DNA of 64,000 bases from CAZMVY01 sp964617875 (GTDB taxonomy: Bacteria; Planctomycetota; Phycisphaerae; UBA1845; PWPN01): assembly GCA_964617875.1 (NCBI GenBank), contig CAZUAI010000023.1, positions 4,544-68,543 on the forward strand. Reading direction: 5' to 3'. Below are positions 50,760 to 60,400 of the stretch, in pieces. How positions within the stretch are numbered: position 1 is the first letter of the stretch; every line of letters starts with the position of its first letter. The notes beneath the pieces are model-generated. The model was not told the DNA's origin and searched no databases. It was given only the letters and a program-made list of their open reading frames with translations. Position numbers and translations under genes: made by a program.

Positions 50760-51593
50760 ATGGATCATGGACCGGACGACCGGGTGAATGCCTCGCCGGC
50801 GGGCGATTGCGTGCCGGCCGGCGTGTGCGGGCGCGGCAAGCGTCCTGTGCTTGCTGCGCTGGCGGGGCTGATGGTTGCGGCTGTTGCCGTTGGCGTGGTC
50901 TGGGGGCCGACCTGGCGGCGCATCCACCAGTTGCGTGATCCCAGCGCGAAAGTCCGGCGTGCGGCGCTTCGCGAACTCGGCGGCCGCGACGGGCACGCGG
51001 CGGCTTCCCGGGTGCGTGCGATGATCACGGGCGACCCCGATCCGGCGGTGCGCGAGGCCGCGGCCTACGCGGCGATGAAACTCGGCGACCGCGACGCGCT
51101 GCCGGCGATCTGTGCGACGATCCGCGCCGATGCGGAGCGGGACTCGGCCGCCCAGATGCTGGCGACTCTGGCGCGTCTCTGCGAGCCTGCGGGCGATGCC
51201 CTCCGATTTGTGGAGGAGTGCGCGGCGTCGGGCAAGCCGTACCTGGTGATCGGGGCCGCCATGGCGCGGACGGAATGGTTTCAGGCCGGGGGGCTGAGCG
51301 AGCTTCTTGCGATCGCCGCATCGCCACCGGGCGACACGGAACCTTACGTGCGGGAGCGGATCCGGCAGTACCTGGTTCCGGCGGCGGAACTGGTCGGCAT
51401 GCGGTTCGATACGGACGAGCCATGGCCTCCGGAGCGGACCGAGTCGATGCGCCGATGGTGGCAGGCGCACGGGAACGATCGTTTGCTCGGCGATGCGCTG
51501 CGGCTGCGCCGGACGCGCGATGTCGATCTGCGCGAAATCGGGCGGCTCGAGCACGCCCGGCACCGCGTGGGCCGAATGCTGGGCCTGCTGTGA
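50760..51593 (+). CDS. Membrane-anchored HEAT-repeat protein
   Basis: 277 residues. One membrane helix near 30-47 (VLAALAGLMVAAVAVGVVWG), then HEAT-like repeats: LRDPSAKVRRAALRELGG, ITGDPDPAVREAAAYAAMKLGD and further paired helices to about 180. The remainder (AEYLVPAAELVG-type helices, WPPERTESMRRWWQAHGND) is helical without a known domain. HEAT arrays bind other proteins; the partner is unknown, and the TPR protein 39 bases upstream is a candidate. The ribosome site is weak, and a -10-like box sits at leaderless distance, so the start is moderately certain. Confidence 0.7.
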   Translation: MDHGPDDRVNASPAGDCVPAGVCGRGKRPVLAALAGLMVAAVAVGVVWGPTWRRIHQLRDPSAKVRRAALRELGGRDGHAAASRVRAMITGDPDPAVREAAAYAAMKLGDRDALPAICATIRADAERDSAAQMLATLARLCEPAGDALRFVEECAASGKPYLVIGAAMARTEWFQAGGLSELLAIAASPPGDTEPYVRERIRQYLVPAAELVGMRFDTDEPWPPERTESMRRWWQAHGNDRLLGDALRLRRTRDVDLREIGRLEHARHRVGRMLGLL

Positions 51594-51694
51594 AGGCGCG
51601 GGCCGCAGTTGACGATATGACCGGGGTGCGGGACACTGCCGGCGAGGTCCCGCGCCGGGCGCGGGCCGGCACATGACAGGGAGTCGCACCGACG

Positions 51695-52636
51695 ATGGCC
51701 AACTATCTCGTGACAGGCGGGGCGGGTTTTATCGGGTCTCATATCGTGGCGGCGCTGGTCGCTCAGGGCGAGAACGTCCGCGTGCTTGACAACTTCGCCA
51801 CGGGCAAGCGGGAGAACCTCGCGCCGTTCAAGGACAGGATCGACCTCCTTGAGGGCGACCTCCGCAACCCGGATGACTGCAAGCGGGCCTGTGCGGGGAT
51901 CGAGTTCGTTCTGCACCAGGGCGCGGTGCCGTCCGTGCCGAAATCCGTCGAGAATCCTGTGATGACGCACCAGGCGAACATCGACGGCACGTTCAACCTC
52001 CTGGATGCGGCCCGACACGCGAAGGTCCGCCGGGTGGTTTACGCGGCCAGCAGCAGCGCGTACGGCGACACGCCGACGCTCCCCAAGCACGAGGGCATCC
52101 TGCCGCAGCCGCTCAGCCCGTATGCCGTGCAGAAGCTCGTCGGAGAACTCTACGGCCGGGCTTACTACGAGTGCTTCGGTCTCGAGACGCTCGCGCTTCG
52201 GTACTTCAACGTCTTCGGCCCCCGGCAGGACCCGAAGAGCCAGTACGCCGCCGCCATCCCGGCGTTCGTCACGTCGATTCTGGCGAACCGGCCGCCCACG
52301 GTCTTCGGCGACGGCGAGCAGACGCGCGACTTCACCTTCGTCGAGAATGTCGTCCATGCGAATCTGCTCGGCGCGAGGGCGGCGAAGACCTGCGGGGAGG
52401 CGATCAACATCGCCTGCGGCGAGCGGATCAGCATCAACCGGATCATCGCCAGGATCAACGAGTATCTTGGCACGGACGTGAAGCCGAACTATGAGCCGAA
52501 ACGTGCCGGCGACGTTCGCGATTCGCTGGCGGACATCAGCCTCGCCAGGCGGGTGATCGGCTACGAGCCCCAGGTGATGTTCGACGAGGGCCTGCGCCGG
52601 TCGATCGACTGGTACCGGGAGAATTGGAAGCCATAG
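51695..52636 (+). CDS. NAD-dependent UDP-sugar 4-epimerase (extended SDR)
   Basis: 313 residues. The Rossmann motif TGGAGFIGSH, the catalytic Ser region YAASSSAYGD and the Tyr-x3-Lys pair in YAVQK are intact; RYFNVFGPRQ, the sugar-nucleotide-binding segment, and HQGAVPSVPKSVENP resemble the WbpP/Gne group that inverts C4 of UDP-GlcNAc or its uronic acid. The choice between UDP-Glc and UDP-GlcNAc cannot be made safely. The next gene encodes UDP-xylose synthase, so the two probably supply sugars for a surface polysaccharide made with the GT4 and GT-C enzymes elsewhere in the window. Confidence 0.9.
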   Translation: MANYLVTGGAGFIGSHIVAALVAQGENVRVLDNFATGKRENLAPFKDRIDLLEGDLRNPDDCKRACAGIEFVLHQGAVPSVPKSVENPVMTHQANIDGTFNLLDAARHAKVRRVVYAASSSAYGDTPTLPKHEGILPQPLSPYAVQKLVGELYGRAYYECFGLETLALRYFNVFGPRQDPKSQYAAAIPAFVTSILANRPPTVFGDGEQTRDFTFVENVVHANLLGARAAKTCGEAINIACGERISINRIIARINEYLGTDVKPNYEPKRAGDVRDSLADISLARRVIGYEPQVMFDEGLRRSIDWYRENWKP

Positions 52637-52743
52637 TGCTGCGCCCCGCTTGCGCGACGGGCACGCCTTGCGGTGGGGCGTGAATGGCCGGCGAGGAACA
52701 CGTTTCGTGCGGTTCGCGCGGGCAGAAACGGGAGTGAGCAGGC

Positions 52744-53709
52744 ATGCGGATCGTCGTGACAGGCGCGGCGGGATTCATCGGGTACCACCTGTGCGAGCGA
52801 CTGCTTCGGAACGGCCACGAAGTCCTCGGGGTCGATAACCTCGTCACGGGCCAGTCGCGGAACATCGACAGCCTGCGGGCGCACGGCCGGTTCCGCTTCA
52901 TCAACCACGACATCATCGAGCCGCTTATGATCGACGGCGAGATCGACCGCGTATTCAACCTCGCGTGCCCGGCGTCGCCGGTCGATTTCGGCCCGCACGC
53001 GATCGACATCCTGCGGACCTGCGGCGAGGGCGTGCGGCAGTTGCTTGAACTCTCGCGGCGCACGGGCGCGCGGTTCATGCACGCCTCGACGAGCGAGTGC
53101 TACGGCGACCCGACGGAACACCCGCAGCGGGAGACCTACTACGGCAACGTCAACCCGATCGGCGTGCGGTCACCTTATGACGAGGGCAAGCGATTCGCCG
53201 AGGCGATGGTGATGGCCTATCACCGGACGCACAGGCTGCCGGTGGGGATCGTGCGGATCTTCAACACGTACGGGCCGCGGATGCGGGCGGACGACGGGCG
53301 GATCCTGCCGAACTTCATCCGCCAGGCGCTGTGCGGCGAGCCGCTGACGGTCTACGGCGACGGATCGCAGACAAGGAGCTTCTGCTACGTGGACGATCTC
53401 GTGGACGGCATCGTCCGCCGGGCGGAGAGCGACTTTGCGGAGCCGATCAACCTGGGCAACCCAACCGAGGTGACCGTCCGCCAGGTCGCCGAAGAGGTGA
53501 TCGAGCTGACCGGCAGCCGGAGCGGAATCGAGTACCGGCCGCTTCCCGCCGACGATCCGCGCAAGCGTCAGCCGGACATCACGCGGGCGAAGGAGATCCT
53601 CGGCTGGCAGCCGACGACGTCGCGGCGCGAGGGCTTTGCGCGGACGATCGAGTACTTCCGGTCCGTCGTGCAGTCCGCGGAACTCGCGGCCGCTGCCGCC
53701 CGTGCGTAA
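52744..53709 (+). CDS. uxs: UDP-glucuronate decarboxylase (UDP-xylose synthase)
   Basis: 321 residues. TGAAGFIGYHLCERLL binds NAD. ACPASPVDFGPHAIDIL, the active-site STSECYGDP with the decarboxylation-linked Glu, SPYDEGKRFAE with the Tyr-x3-Lys pair, and FNTYGPRM with the substrate-clamping Arg are the diagnostic Uxs motifs. It converts UDP-glucuronate to UDP-xylose in the cytoplasm. UDP-glucuronate must be made by a UDP-glucose dehydrogenase encoded elsewhere. It lies 107 bases after the epimerase gene on the same strand. GTGAGCAGGC precedes the ATG, a modest ribosome site. Confidence 0.93.
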   Translation: MRIVVTGAAGFIGYHLCERLLRNGHEVLGVDNLVTGQSRNIDSLRAHGRFRFINHDIIEPLMIDGEIDRVFNLACPASPVDFGPHAIDILRTCGEGVRQLLELSRRTGARFMHASTSECYGDPTEHPQRETYYGNVNPIGVRSPYDEGKRFAEAMVMAYHRTHRLPVGIVRIFNTYGPRMRADDGRILPNFIRQALCGEPLTVYGDGSQTRSFCYVDDLVDGIVRRAESDFAEPINLGNPTEVTVRQVAEEVIELTGSRSGIEYRPLPADDPRKRQPDITRAKEILGWQPTTSRREGFARTIEYFRSVVQSAELAAAAARA

Positions 53710-53823
53710 AGTCCCCGGATTGCTTGCTTCGATCGGCGGGTGCGAGGAAGCGAGGCGACGGCGCCTTCAGCCCCCGCCCCGGCGATGTGGCGTCCGCGAT
53801 GGCGGTGCGATAGGCTTTCGCGC

Positions 53824-55854
53824 ATGAGCAGGCGCGAACGTGCGAAGGTCACGCGACGGCGCTTCCTGGAATCGGTGGCTTGCGGGGTCGCGTCGGGTCG
53901 GGCGGTACTTGCGGCGATCACCACGCGGGATGCGGACGAACCCTTCTTCCTCACCCGCGGTGCGGTTATTACGGCCGAAGACCTTACGCTCCCCGACTGG
54001 GCCGAACGCGCGAAGGCGGCGGGGCTGACGACGCTCGGGCTCCACGCACCGAACTCGCCGCGGCGGCTGGCGAAGTGCATGCGTTCGGAGACGGGACGGA
54101 AGCTGCTCGATACATGTCGGCGGCTGTGTCTGGCCGTCGAGTACGAACTGCACGCCATGGAGGACCTGCTGCCGCGCGATCTGTTTGACAAGGAGCCGGA
54201 GCTTTTCCGGATGGACGACAGCGGCGCGCGGGTGCGCAAGGGGAACTTCTGCGTCCACTCCGAGCGGGCGATGCAAATCGTGGCCGAGAACGCGGTCGAT
54301 CTCGCCCGGACACTGCGGCCGACCAGCGGGCGGTACTTCTACTGGGGCGACGACGGGTGCCCGTGGTGTCGCTGTCGGCGGTGCGCCGGCCTCAGCGACA
54401 GCGACCAGGCGCTGCTTGTGGCCAACCGGATCCTGGACGCTCTTCGCGCGTTTGACGCGAAGGCGCAGCTGGCTCACCTTGCGTACGACAACACGCTGCC
54501 GCCGCCGAAGCAGATCCGGCCGAAGCCGGGTATCTTCCTCGAGTACGCACCGATCCATCGGCGTTACGATGTGCCGTTCGAGCAGGCCGGTGATGCGAAG
54601 AGCCGGCAGCAGTTCGAGATGCTCGACGCGAATCTGGAGGTCTTCGGCCGTGCCCATGCGCAGGCCCTGGAGTATTGGCTGGACGCCTCGCTGTTCTCCA
54701 GGTGGAAACGGCCGGCGGTGAAGGTCCCGTTCGATCCGAGGGTGCTCGCGGCCGACCTGGACACGTACGGCCGCCGCGGCATCCGGCACATCACGACGTT
54801 CGCCGCGTACATCGACGCTGAGTACGTCTCGCATCATGGGCAGCCGCCGTTGACGGAGTATGGCGAGTCGCTTCGGACATGGCGGCCGGGAAAGGCTTCG
54901 ATCCCCGCATCGCCGGGATGCGCTTCCTATCGGTGGAACTCCGTGAACGCCAACGCGGATTTCGCCGCCCGCGACGGGGCCGGGGCGCTCGTGTTCGACG
55001 GCCAAATGTGGCTGCTGGGGGGGTGGAACCCGGGCGATCCGGCCCACTTTCCGCGGAAGTGCAACAGCGAGGTGTGGTCGTCGACGGGCGGGGCCGCCTG
55101 GACGCTCGTCAACCGGGCGGCGCCGTGGGAGCCGCGGCACACGGCCGGCTACGTCGTCCACCGCGGGCAGATGTGGGTCATCGGCGGAGATCCGCTGCAG
55201 GGGCATTACCAGGACGACGTCTGGCGCAGCCGCGACGGTGTCCGGTGGGAGCGGGTCTGCGAAAGGGTGCCGTGGGCGTCGCGGGCGTTGCACTACACGG
55301 TCGCGTTCGACGATCGCATCTGGGTGATGGGGGGGCAGACGGTGCCGCAATTCGCGCCGGCGGCGGAAGCGTTCTACAACGATGTGTGGAGCAGCGAAGA
55401 CGGCGTGTCGTGGACCCGCGTCGCAGAGCACGCCCCGTGGGAGCCGCGTGGAATGATCGGCGGCGGCGCGGTGTTTCAGGGGCGGATCTGGCTGCTCGGC
55501 GGCGGGACGTACGATACGCCCGGGACGCCGGCGAGGCGGTTCTACAACGACGTCTGGAGCACGGCGGACGGTGTACGGTGGAAGCGGCATACGGAGCGCG
55601 CGGCGTGGCCCCCGAGGCAATATCACGAGGTGGCCGTATTCGACAATCGGCTGTGGGTGCTCGAGGGCTGGAACCGGTCGAACCGCAACGACGTGTGGTA
55701 TTCGTCGGACGGGGTCGAGTGGCATGAACTCCGCGGCACGCCGTGGGCCCCGCGGCACGCGGCGAGCGTCTTCGTGTTCAAGGACGCCTTGTGGATGGTT
55801 GCCGGAAACAACATGACGCCCGACGTGTGGAGGCTGACGCGGGCCGAGGACTGA
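53824..55854 (+). CDS. Tat-exported DUF4838 / Kelch-propeller fusion protein
   Basis: 676 residues. The N-terminus KVTRRRFLESVACGVAS is a twin-arginine signal. Residues about 60-350 resemble the second half of DUF4838 proteins, with the Cys motif CPWCRCRRCAG and a conserved helix-rich end (TFAAYIDAEYVSHHG). From about 380 to the end come Kelch-like beta-propeller repeats, each with an LLGG-type turn and VWSSEDGVSWTRV-type strand (five or six units). The first part may bind or cut a glycan and the propeller may bind carbohydrate or protein. It is unlike the DUF4838 protein at 32955, which has a GH20-like N-terminus instead. The sulfatase gene follows 45 bases later. Confidence 0.75.
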   Translation: MSRRERAKVTRRRFLESVACGVASGRAVLAAITTRDADEPFFLTRGAVITAEDLTLPDWAERAKAAGLTTLGLHAPNSPRRLAKCMRSETGRKLLDTCRRLCLAVEYELHAMEDLLPRDLFDKEPELFRMDDSGARVRKGNFCVHSERAMQIVAENAVDLARTLRPTSGRYFYWGDDGCPWCRCRRCAGLSDSDQALLVANRILDALRAFDAKAQLAHLAYDNTLPPPKQIRPKPGIFLEYAPIHRRYDVPFEQAGDAKSRQQFEMLDANLEVFGRAHAQALEYWLDASLFSRWKRPAVKVPFDPRVLAADLDTYGRRGIRHITTFAAYIDAEYVSHHGQPPLTEYGESLRTWRPGKASIPASPGCASYRWNSVNANADFAARDGAGALVFDGQMWLLGGWNPGDPAHFPRKCNSEVWSSTGGAAWTLVNRAAPWEPRHTAGYVVHRGQMWVIGGDPLQGHYQDDVWRSRDGVRWERVCERVPWASRALHYTVAFDDRIWVMGGQTVPQFAPAAEAFYNDVWSSEDGVSWTRVAEHAPWEPRGMIGGGAVFQGRIWLLGGGTYDTPGTPARRFYNDVWSTADGVRWKRHTERAAWPPRQYHEVAVFDNRLWVLEGWNRSNRNDVWYSSDGVEWHELRGTPWAPRHAASVFVFKDALWMVAGNNMTPDVWRLTRAED

Positions 55855-55899
55855 GTGTTGAGGACTGACCGGGGCGGGCTGAGTTTCGGAGGTCTTGCG

Positions 55900-57495
55900 A
55901 TGCGATGGAGTCTGTGCGCTGTGGCGTGTGTCCTGGCGGTTCTGATGCCGGCGTCGCGGACGTGGGCGGCGGAGCGGCCGAACGTCGTGGTGCTTCTTGC
56001 GGACGATCTCGGGTTCTCCGACATCGGTTGTTACGGCGGCGAGATTGCGACGCCGAATCTGGATCGGCTGGCGGCGGGGGGTCTTCGGTTTGCACAGATG
56101 TACAACACGGCGCGGTGCTGGCCGACGCGAGCCAGTCTTCTCACGGGCTACTACGCACAGCAGGTCAACCGTGATCCGGCGAAGCAGCGGCCGGCGTGGG
56201 CCGCGCTCGTGCCGGAGCTGCTCAGGCCCGCGGGTTACCGGAGCTACCATTCGGGGAAGTGGCATGTGGACGGCAAGGTCCTCGCCGGCGGTTTCGACCG
56301 GTCGTACTGGTTCGAGGACTGGGACCGGTACTTCACGCCGAAGAAGCATTTTCTCGATGACCGCCCTCTGCCGGAGGTCAAGCCGGACGATCACTACTAT
56401 GCGACCACGGCGTTTGCGCAACACGCGATCGACTTCCTTGCCGAGCACAAGGCGAAGTACGCGGACCAGCCGTTCTTCCTCTATCTCGCATTCATCGCCC
56501 CGCACTTTCCGTTGCACGCCCTGTCGGAGGACATCGCCCGCTATCGCGATCGGTACCTGGAAGGGTGGGACTCCGTGCGTCAGAAACGCTGGCGGCGGCT
56601 GCGGGAGGCAGGGATTGTCGATTGCGGTCTGTCGGCGCGCGATGCGGAGTTTACGCCCCGGTATCTCAAGCCGGATGTGCTGGACATCCTCGGCCCCGGC
56701 GAAGCCGTGCATGCCGTCGCCTGGGATGAGTTGACGACGGCCCAGAAGCGCCTGCAGGCCACGAAGATGGCAATCCACGCGGCGATGGTCGATCGCCTCG
56801 ACCGCGAGGTGGGCCGCGTCCTCGATCAGATCCGCAAGATGGGAGCGTGGGACAACACCCTGATCCTCTTCCTGTCCGACAACGGCGCGGACGCGACGGT
56901 CATGGTGAGGGGAGATGGACACGACCGCTCGGCGCCCCCGGGTTCGGCGGCGTCGTTCCTGTGTCTGGGTCCCGGATGGGCGACGGCCTCAAATGCCCCG
57001 TTTCGCCGGCACAAGGTCTGGGTGCACGAAGGCGGAATCGCCACGCCGTTCATTGTCCACTGGCCCGCACGGATCCGGTCGGGCGGCGCCCTGCGGCACA
57101 CGCCCGCCCACGTCATCGATTTCGTTCCCACGGTCCTCGAACTGGCGGGCGTAACGCCGCCGAAGGAGTGGAGGGACGAGGCACGACCGGTCATGCCGGG
57201 GAAAAGCCTTGTTCCCGCGTTCGAGAACGACGTGATGATTCCACGCGACTGCCTCTACTGGCACCACGAAGGCAACCGGGCACTGCGCGTGGGCGATTGG
57301 AAGCTTGTGGCCGAGTCCGAACGCGGGGGCCGGTGGGAGTTGTACGACCTCAAGCGGGACCGGATCGAGTCGGAGGATCTGGCGGCGAGGCATCCCGATC
57401 GCGTCAGGGAGATGGCCGCTTTGTGGGACCGTCTCGACGCGGAGTATCATCGGCAGGCGGTCAGTCGCAGGCCGGAAGTCGGTTCGGCCCGTTGA
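55900..57495 (+). CDS. Type I sulfatase (formylglycine-dependent), secreted
   Basis: 531 residues with a signal peptide (1-25). The metal/active-site start PNVVVLLADDLGFSDIGCYG is typical, and the modification motif CWPTRASLLTG begins at Cys73, which a sulfatase-maturing enzyme must turn into formylglycine; no maturase gene is in the window. GKWHVDG and LFLSDNGADA supply further metal and sulfate ligands. It cuts sulfate esters from a glycan or small molecule. GGAGG lies seven bases before the ATG, and the Kelch fusion gene is 45 bases upstream, so they are probably co-transcribed. Its last 35 bases overlap the end of the convergent TSP3-dockerin gene. Confidence 0.92.
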   Translation: MRWSLCAVACVLAVLMPASRTWAAERPNVVVLLADDLGFSDIGCYGGEIATPNLDRLAAGGLRFAQMYNTARCWPTRASLLTGYYAQQVNRDPAKQRPAWAALVPELLRPAGYRSYHSGKWHVDGKVLAGGFDRSYWFEDWDRYFTPKKHFLDDRPLPEVKPDDHYYATTAFAQHAIDFLAEHKAKYADQPFFLYLAFIAPHFPLHALSEDIARYRDRYLEGWDSVRQKRWRRLREAGIVDCGLSARDAEFTPRYLKPDVLDILGPGEAVHAVAWDELTTAQKRLQATKMAIHAAMVDRLDREVGRVLDQIRKMGAWDNTLILFLSDNGADATVMVRGDGHDRSAPPGSAASFLCLGPGWATASNAPFRRHKVWVHEGGIATPFIVHWPARIRSGGALRHTPAHVIDFVPTVLELAGVTPPKEWRDEARPVMPGKSLVPAFENDVMIPRDCLYWHHEGNRALRVGDWKLVAESERGGRWELYDLKRDRIESEDLAARHPDRVREMAALWDRLDAEYHRQAVSRRPEVGSAR

Positions 57496-60400
57496 AACAC
57501 TTCGCGAACAGCGTGAAGTCGTCGAGATCCACGTCTGCGTCGCCGTCCATGTCGGCGGGGGCACAGGCCGTATACTCCGGTGGTGCGTTGGGGCCGCCAT
57601 AACAGAGCTGAATGAGGGCGAAGTCCTCCAGGTCGACGTCGCCGTCGGCCGTGAAATCGCCGGGGACGGGGAGTGCGCAGCCGTCATTGTCCACGGGCGC
57701 ACCCGCTGTTGTGCCGGGGCATTTGTCGCACAAGTCGCCGACACCGTCCGCATCGGCGTCGGCCTGGTCCGCGTTGGGCTTCAGCGGGCAGTTGTCCTCG
57801 GCGTTCGAGAGCCCGTCGCCGTCCACGTCCGGGTCGCACACGTTGCCGATGCCGTCGTGGTCCATATCGGCCTGGTTGGCGTTGGCGACCGCCGGGCAAT
57901 TGTCGCAGGCATCGCCCGGGCCGTCGCGGTCGGTGTCGGTCTGGTCGGCGTTGGCGGCGTTCGGGCAGTTGTCGCAGTCGTCGGGCACGGCGTCCGCGTC
58001 GGCGTCGAGCCGGTCGTCGTGCATGGGGCAGCGGTCCACGCAGTCGGGCACGCCGTCCCAGTCGGTGTCTCGTTCGGGCACGTCGCAGCCGCACGCGTTC
58101 GTGAACGTCTTGTCCGGGTTGCCGGGGCAGACGTCGCACGCGTCGCCGGCGAGGTCGCCGTCGGCGTTGGCCTGCGTCGGGTTGGCGACGGTCGGGCAGT
58201 TGTCGCAGTGATCGCTGAACCCGTCGCCGTCGCCGTCCGGATCGCCGGCAAGCGGGCAGGGGACGGGCACGATCTCGAAGGCTTCGAGCCGGTTGGCGGG
58301 AAGCGTGAGGGTCACGGGCGTCCGCCGCTGCGTGTACGTGATGAACGTGCTCTCGGCGACGGTGTCCATCCGGTCGTCATAATCGGCGTCGGGGCCGTGC
58401 CGGAAGACGTACCGGCCGGGCTGGAGCGACCAGAGCCAGATCTGCACGGGGCGGTTCACCGCATCGAAATTGTAGGTGAGCCATTTGACGTGCGTGCCGT
58501 CCCATTCGGTCACGAGCGCGGCGAAGTTGCTGTTCGTGTTGTTCCACGTGATCGGCTGGTTCGGCAGGCGGTTGATGCCGACGCCGGGGATGCCGGTATA
58601 CATCGCCTCGAGGAAGACGATGCTGAGATCCTCGTCGAGCGCCCGGCAGAGCCACTCCTTGTCCTGTGTGATCTTCCAGGCCAGGAAGAACGGGCCGTTG
58701 GCCTTCCAGCCGGTGCCGGGGTTGTCGGTCGTCCAGGTCAGTGTGGAGCGGATCATCCGCTGGTAGCGTGTGGCGCCCGGCCGCGGGAGGACCTGCCACA
58801 GGGTGTTCGCGTGGCCGAGCCAATGCGGGTCAAACTGCGTATCGCCGGTCGCCTGGCGGTAGAGCAGGTTGATGATGTACTGGTAGCCGCCCCACGGGTC
58901 ATTGTAGTCGGGCCAGGGGGCGATCGGACCGCGATACCAGGTGTCGTTGTTAATGAACATGTACTGCGGCGGGATGCTGTTGAAGGCCGAATCGACGCTG
59001 AAGTGGCGGATCGACTCGCGGACGGGGATGATGAACCGCTCTTCGCCGCTGGTGATGTACTGATCGATCAGCTCGTAGCAGGCATCTCGCGACTGCACCC
59101 AGCCGACGCCCCAGTCCCACCACCACTCGCCGCTTGTGCCGATCGTGCCGCCGAGCGACGCGGCCATCTTCCACCACTGTCCGGAGTAGCCGCCGATCTG
59201 GTGGTTGTCGAAGCGGATCTCGCCCGGCCACATCCCGCGGGGTTTGCCGAGGTCGGTCTTCATCGCGTCTTCGGCGGAGGCGCGGTCGAGTTCGTAGAGG
59301 AAGTCCTTGATGGTCTGCCCGGACATCATACGCGACTCGGGGTCGCGCCAGGCCGCATACCAGGGCGACCGTGTCAGCCGTCGGTCCTCCGGTGTGTCCA
59401 CGAGCGTGTACGGCCGTTCCGCCGAGCGATCGTACTCGTCGCCCCGGAAGAACATGCTCCGGAAGTGGAGGTGCGGCCCGCCGTCAGCGGCGTTGCCCGT
59501 GTAGCCCGTCCATGCAACGAGGTGCTTGCAGTACTCGACGGCCCGGTCGAGCCACTTGCGGTTCTCGTAATCGACGGCGATGAGCCCTACGCCGTTCCAC
59601 GTAAGTTCGCCGAGGTGGTGCGACTCGTTCCAGGTCGGGATCTTCTGACGCGTCTGGCGATAGGCGTTGCTGTCAATGTTCGTGTTGTTGTAGGTGAGCG
59701 TCCAGACGTGGTCGGAGAGCCGGCGGTAGAACGAGAGCAGCCACGGATCACGCACGATCTGCAGAAGCGCGCCGATCACGGGCTGGTTCTCGCAGTCCTT
59801 GTCCAGGCTGTAGAAGTACCAGTTGAAGGGGTCGTCCGGCTTGTCGGCGGTGCTGCCCGAGTTGGCCTCGGCGTTCTGGCAGTCCGCCAGTTTGCCCGAG
59901 TACCAGGCGTTGAACAGATCACGGGTTTTCACGGCCCAGTAGGGGGCGGAGCCGGGCGGCGTGGTCGTTGCGGCGGGGGTGTTCGACACGTCGGACCAGA
60001 CGCCGGAGGCGATCTGCGACCGGATGGCAAAGTAGTATGTCGCGCCGGCCGTGAGTCCGCGGACCCAGGACGTCTGCGTCGCGCCTGCAGTGGCCGGCTC
60101 TGGAGGTACCTGCGCCACGGGCACGGTCGCCGATGACCAGTTGGCCGCGGTGATGGGCGCTGTCGAGTAGCGGATCTCGTACTTGGAAACGCCGCCAGGC
60201 GCCGACCAACTCAGTTGGACGGCATCGCTTCGCGGGGATCCGGCAGCGAGGTTGGTGATTCGCGGCGCCAGGGTGGTCGCGGTGACGCTTGCGGTGTCGA
60301 AATACGAGCCGACGCTCGCCGTGGTTTGAAAGACCCAGAGGTAGACCGCGATCTGCCCTGAGGCGCCGACGACGGCGGTCGTTTCCTGGTAATTCCATTG

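Noticed and set aside
53767..56922. A 1051-codon open frame on the minus strand opposite the Kelch fusion and sulfatase genes
   Set aside because: Long antisense frames are common in high-GC DNA. The translation is rich in R, P and H with no domain, while the plus-strand genes have clear motifs.
57700..58240. Periodic repeats suggesting a CRISPR or minisatellite array
   Set aside because: The periodicity is explained by thrombospondin type-3 calcium repeats in the encoded protein. Units vary in sequence and length, and there are no unique spacers.
57305..60136. A 943-codon plus-strand frame opposite the TSP3-dockerin gene
   Set aside because: The V/G/R-rich translation mirrors the antisense strand of a repetitive Asp/Gly-rich gene and shows no family signal.
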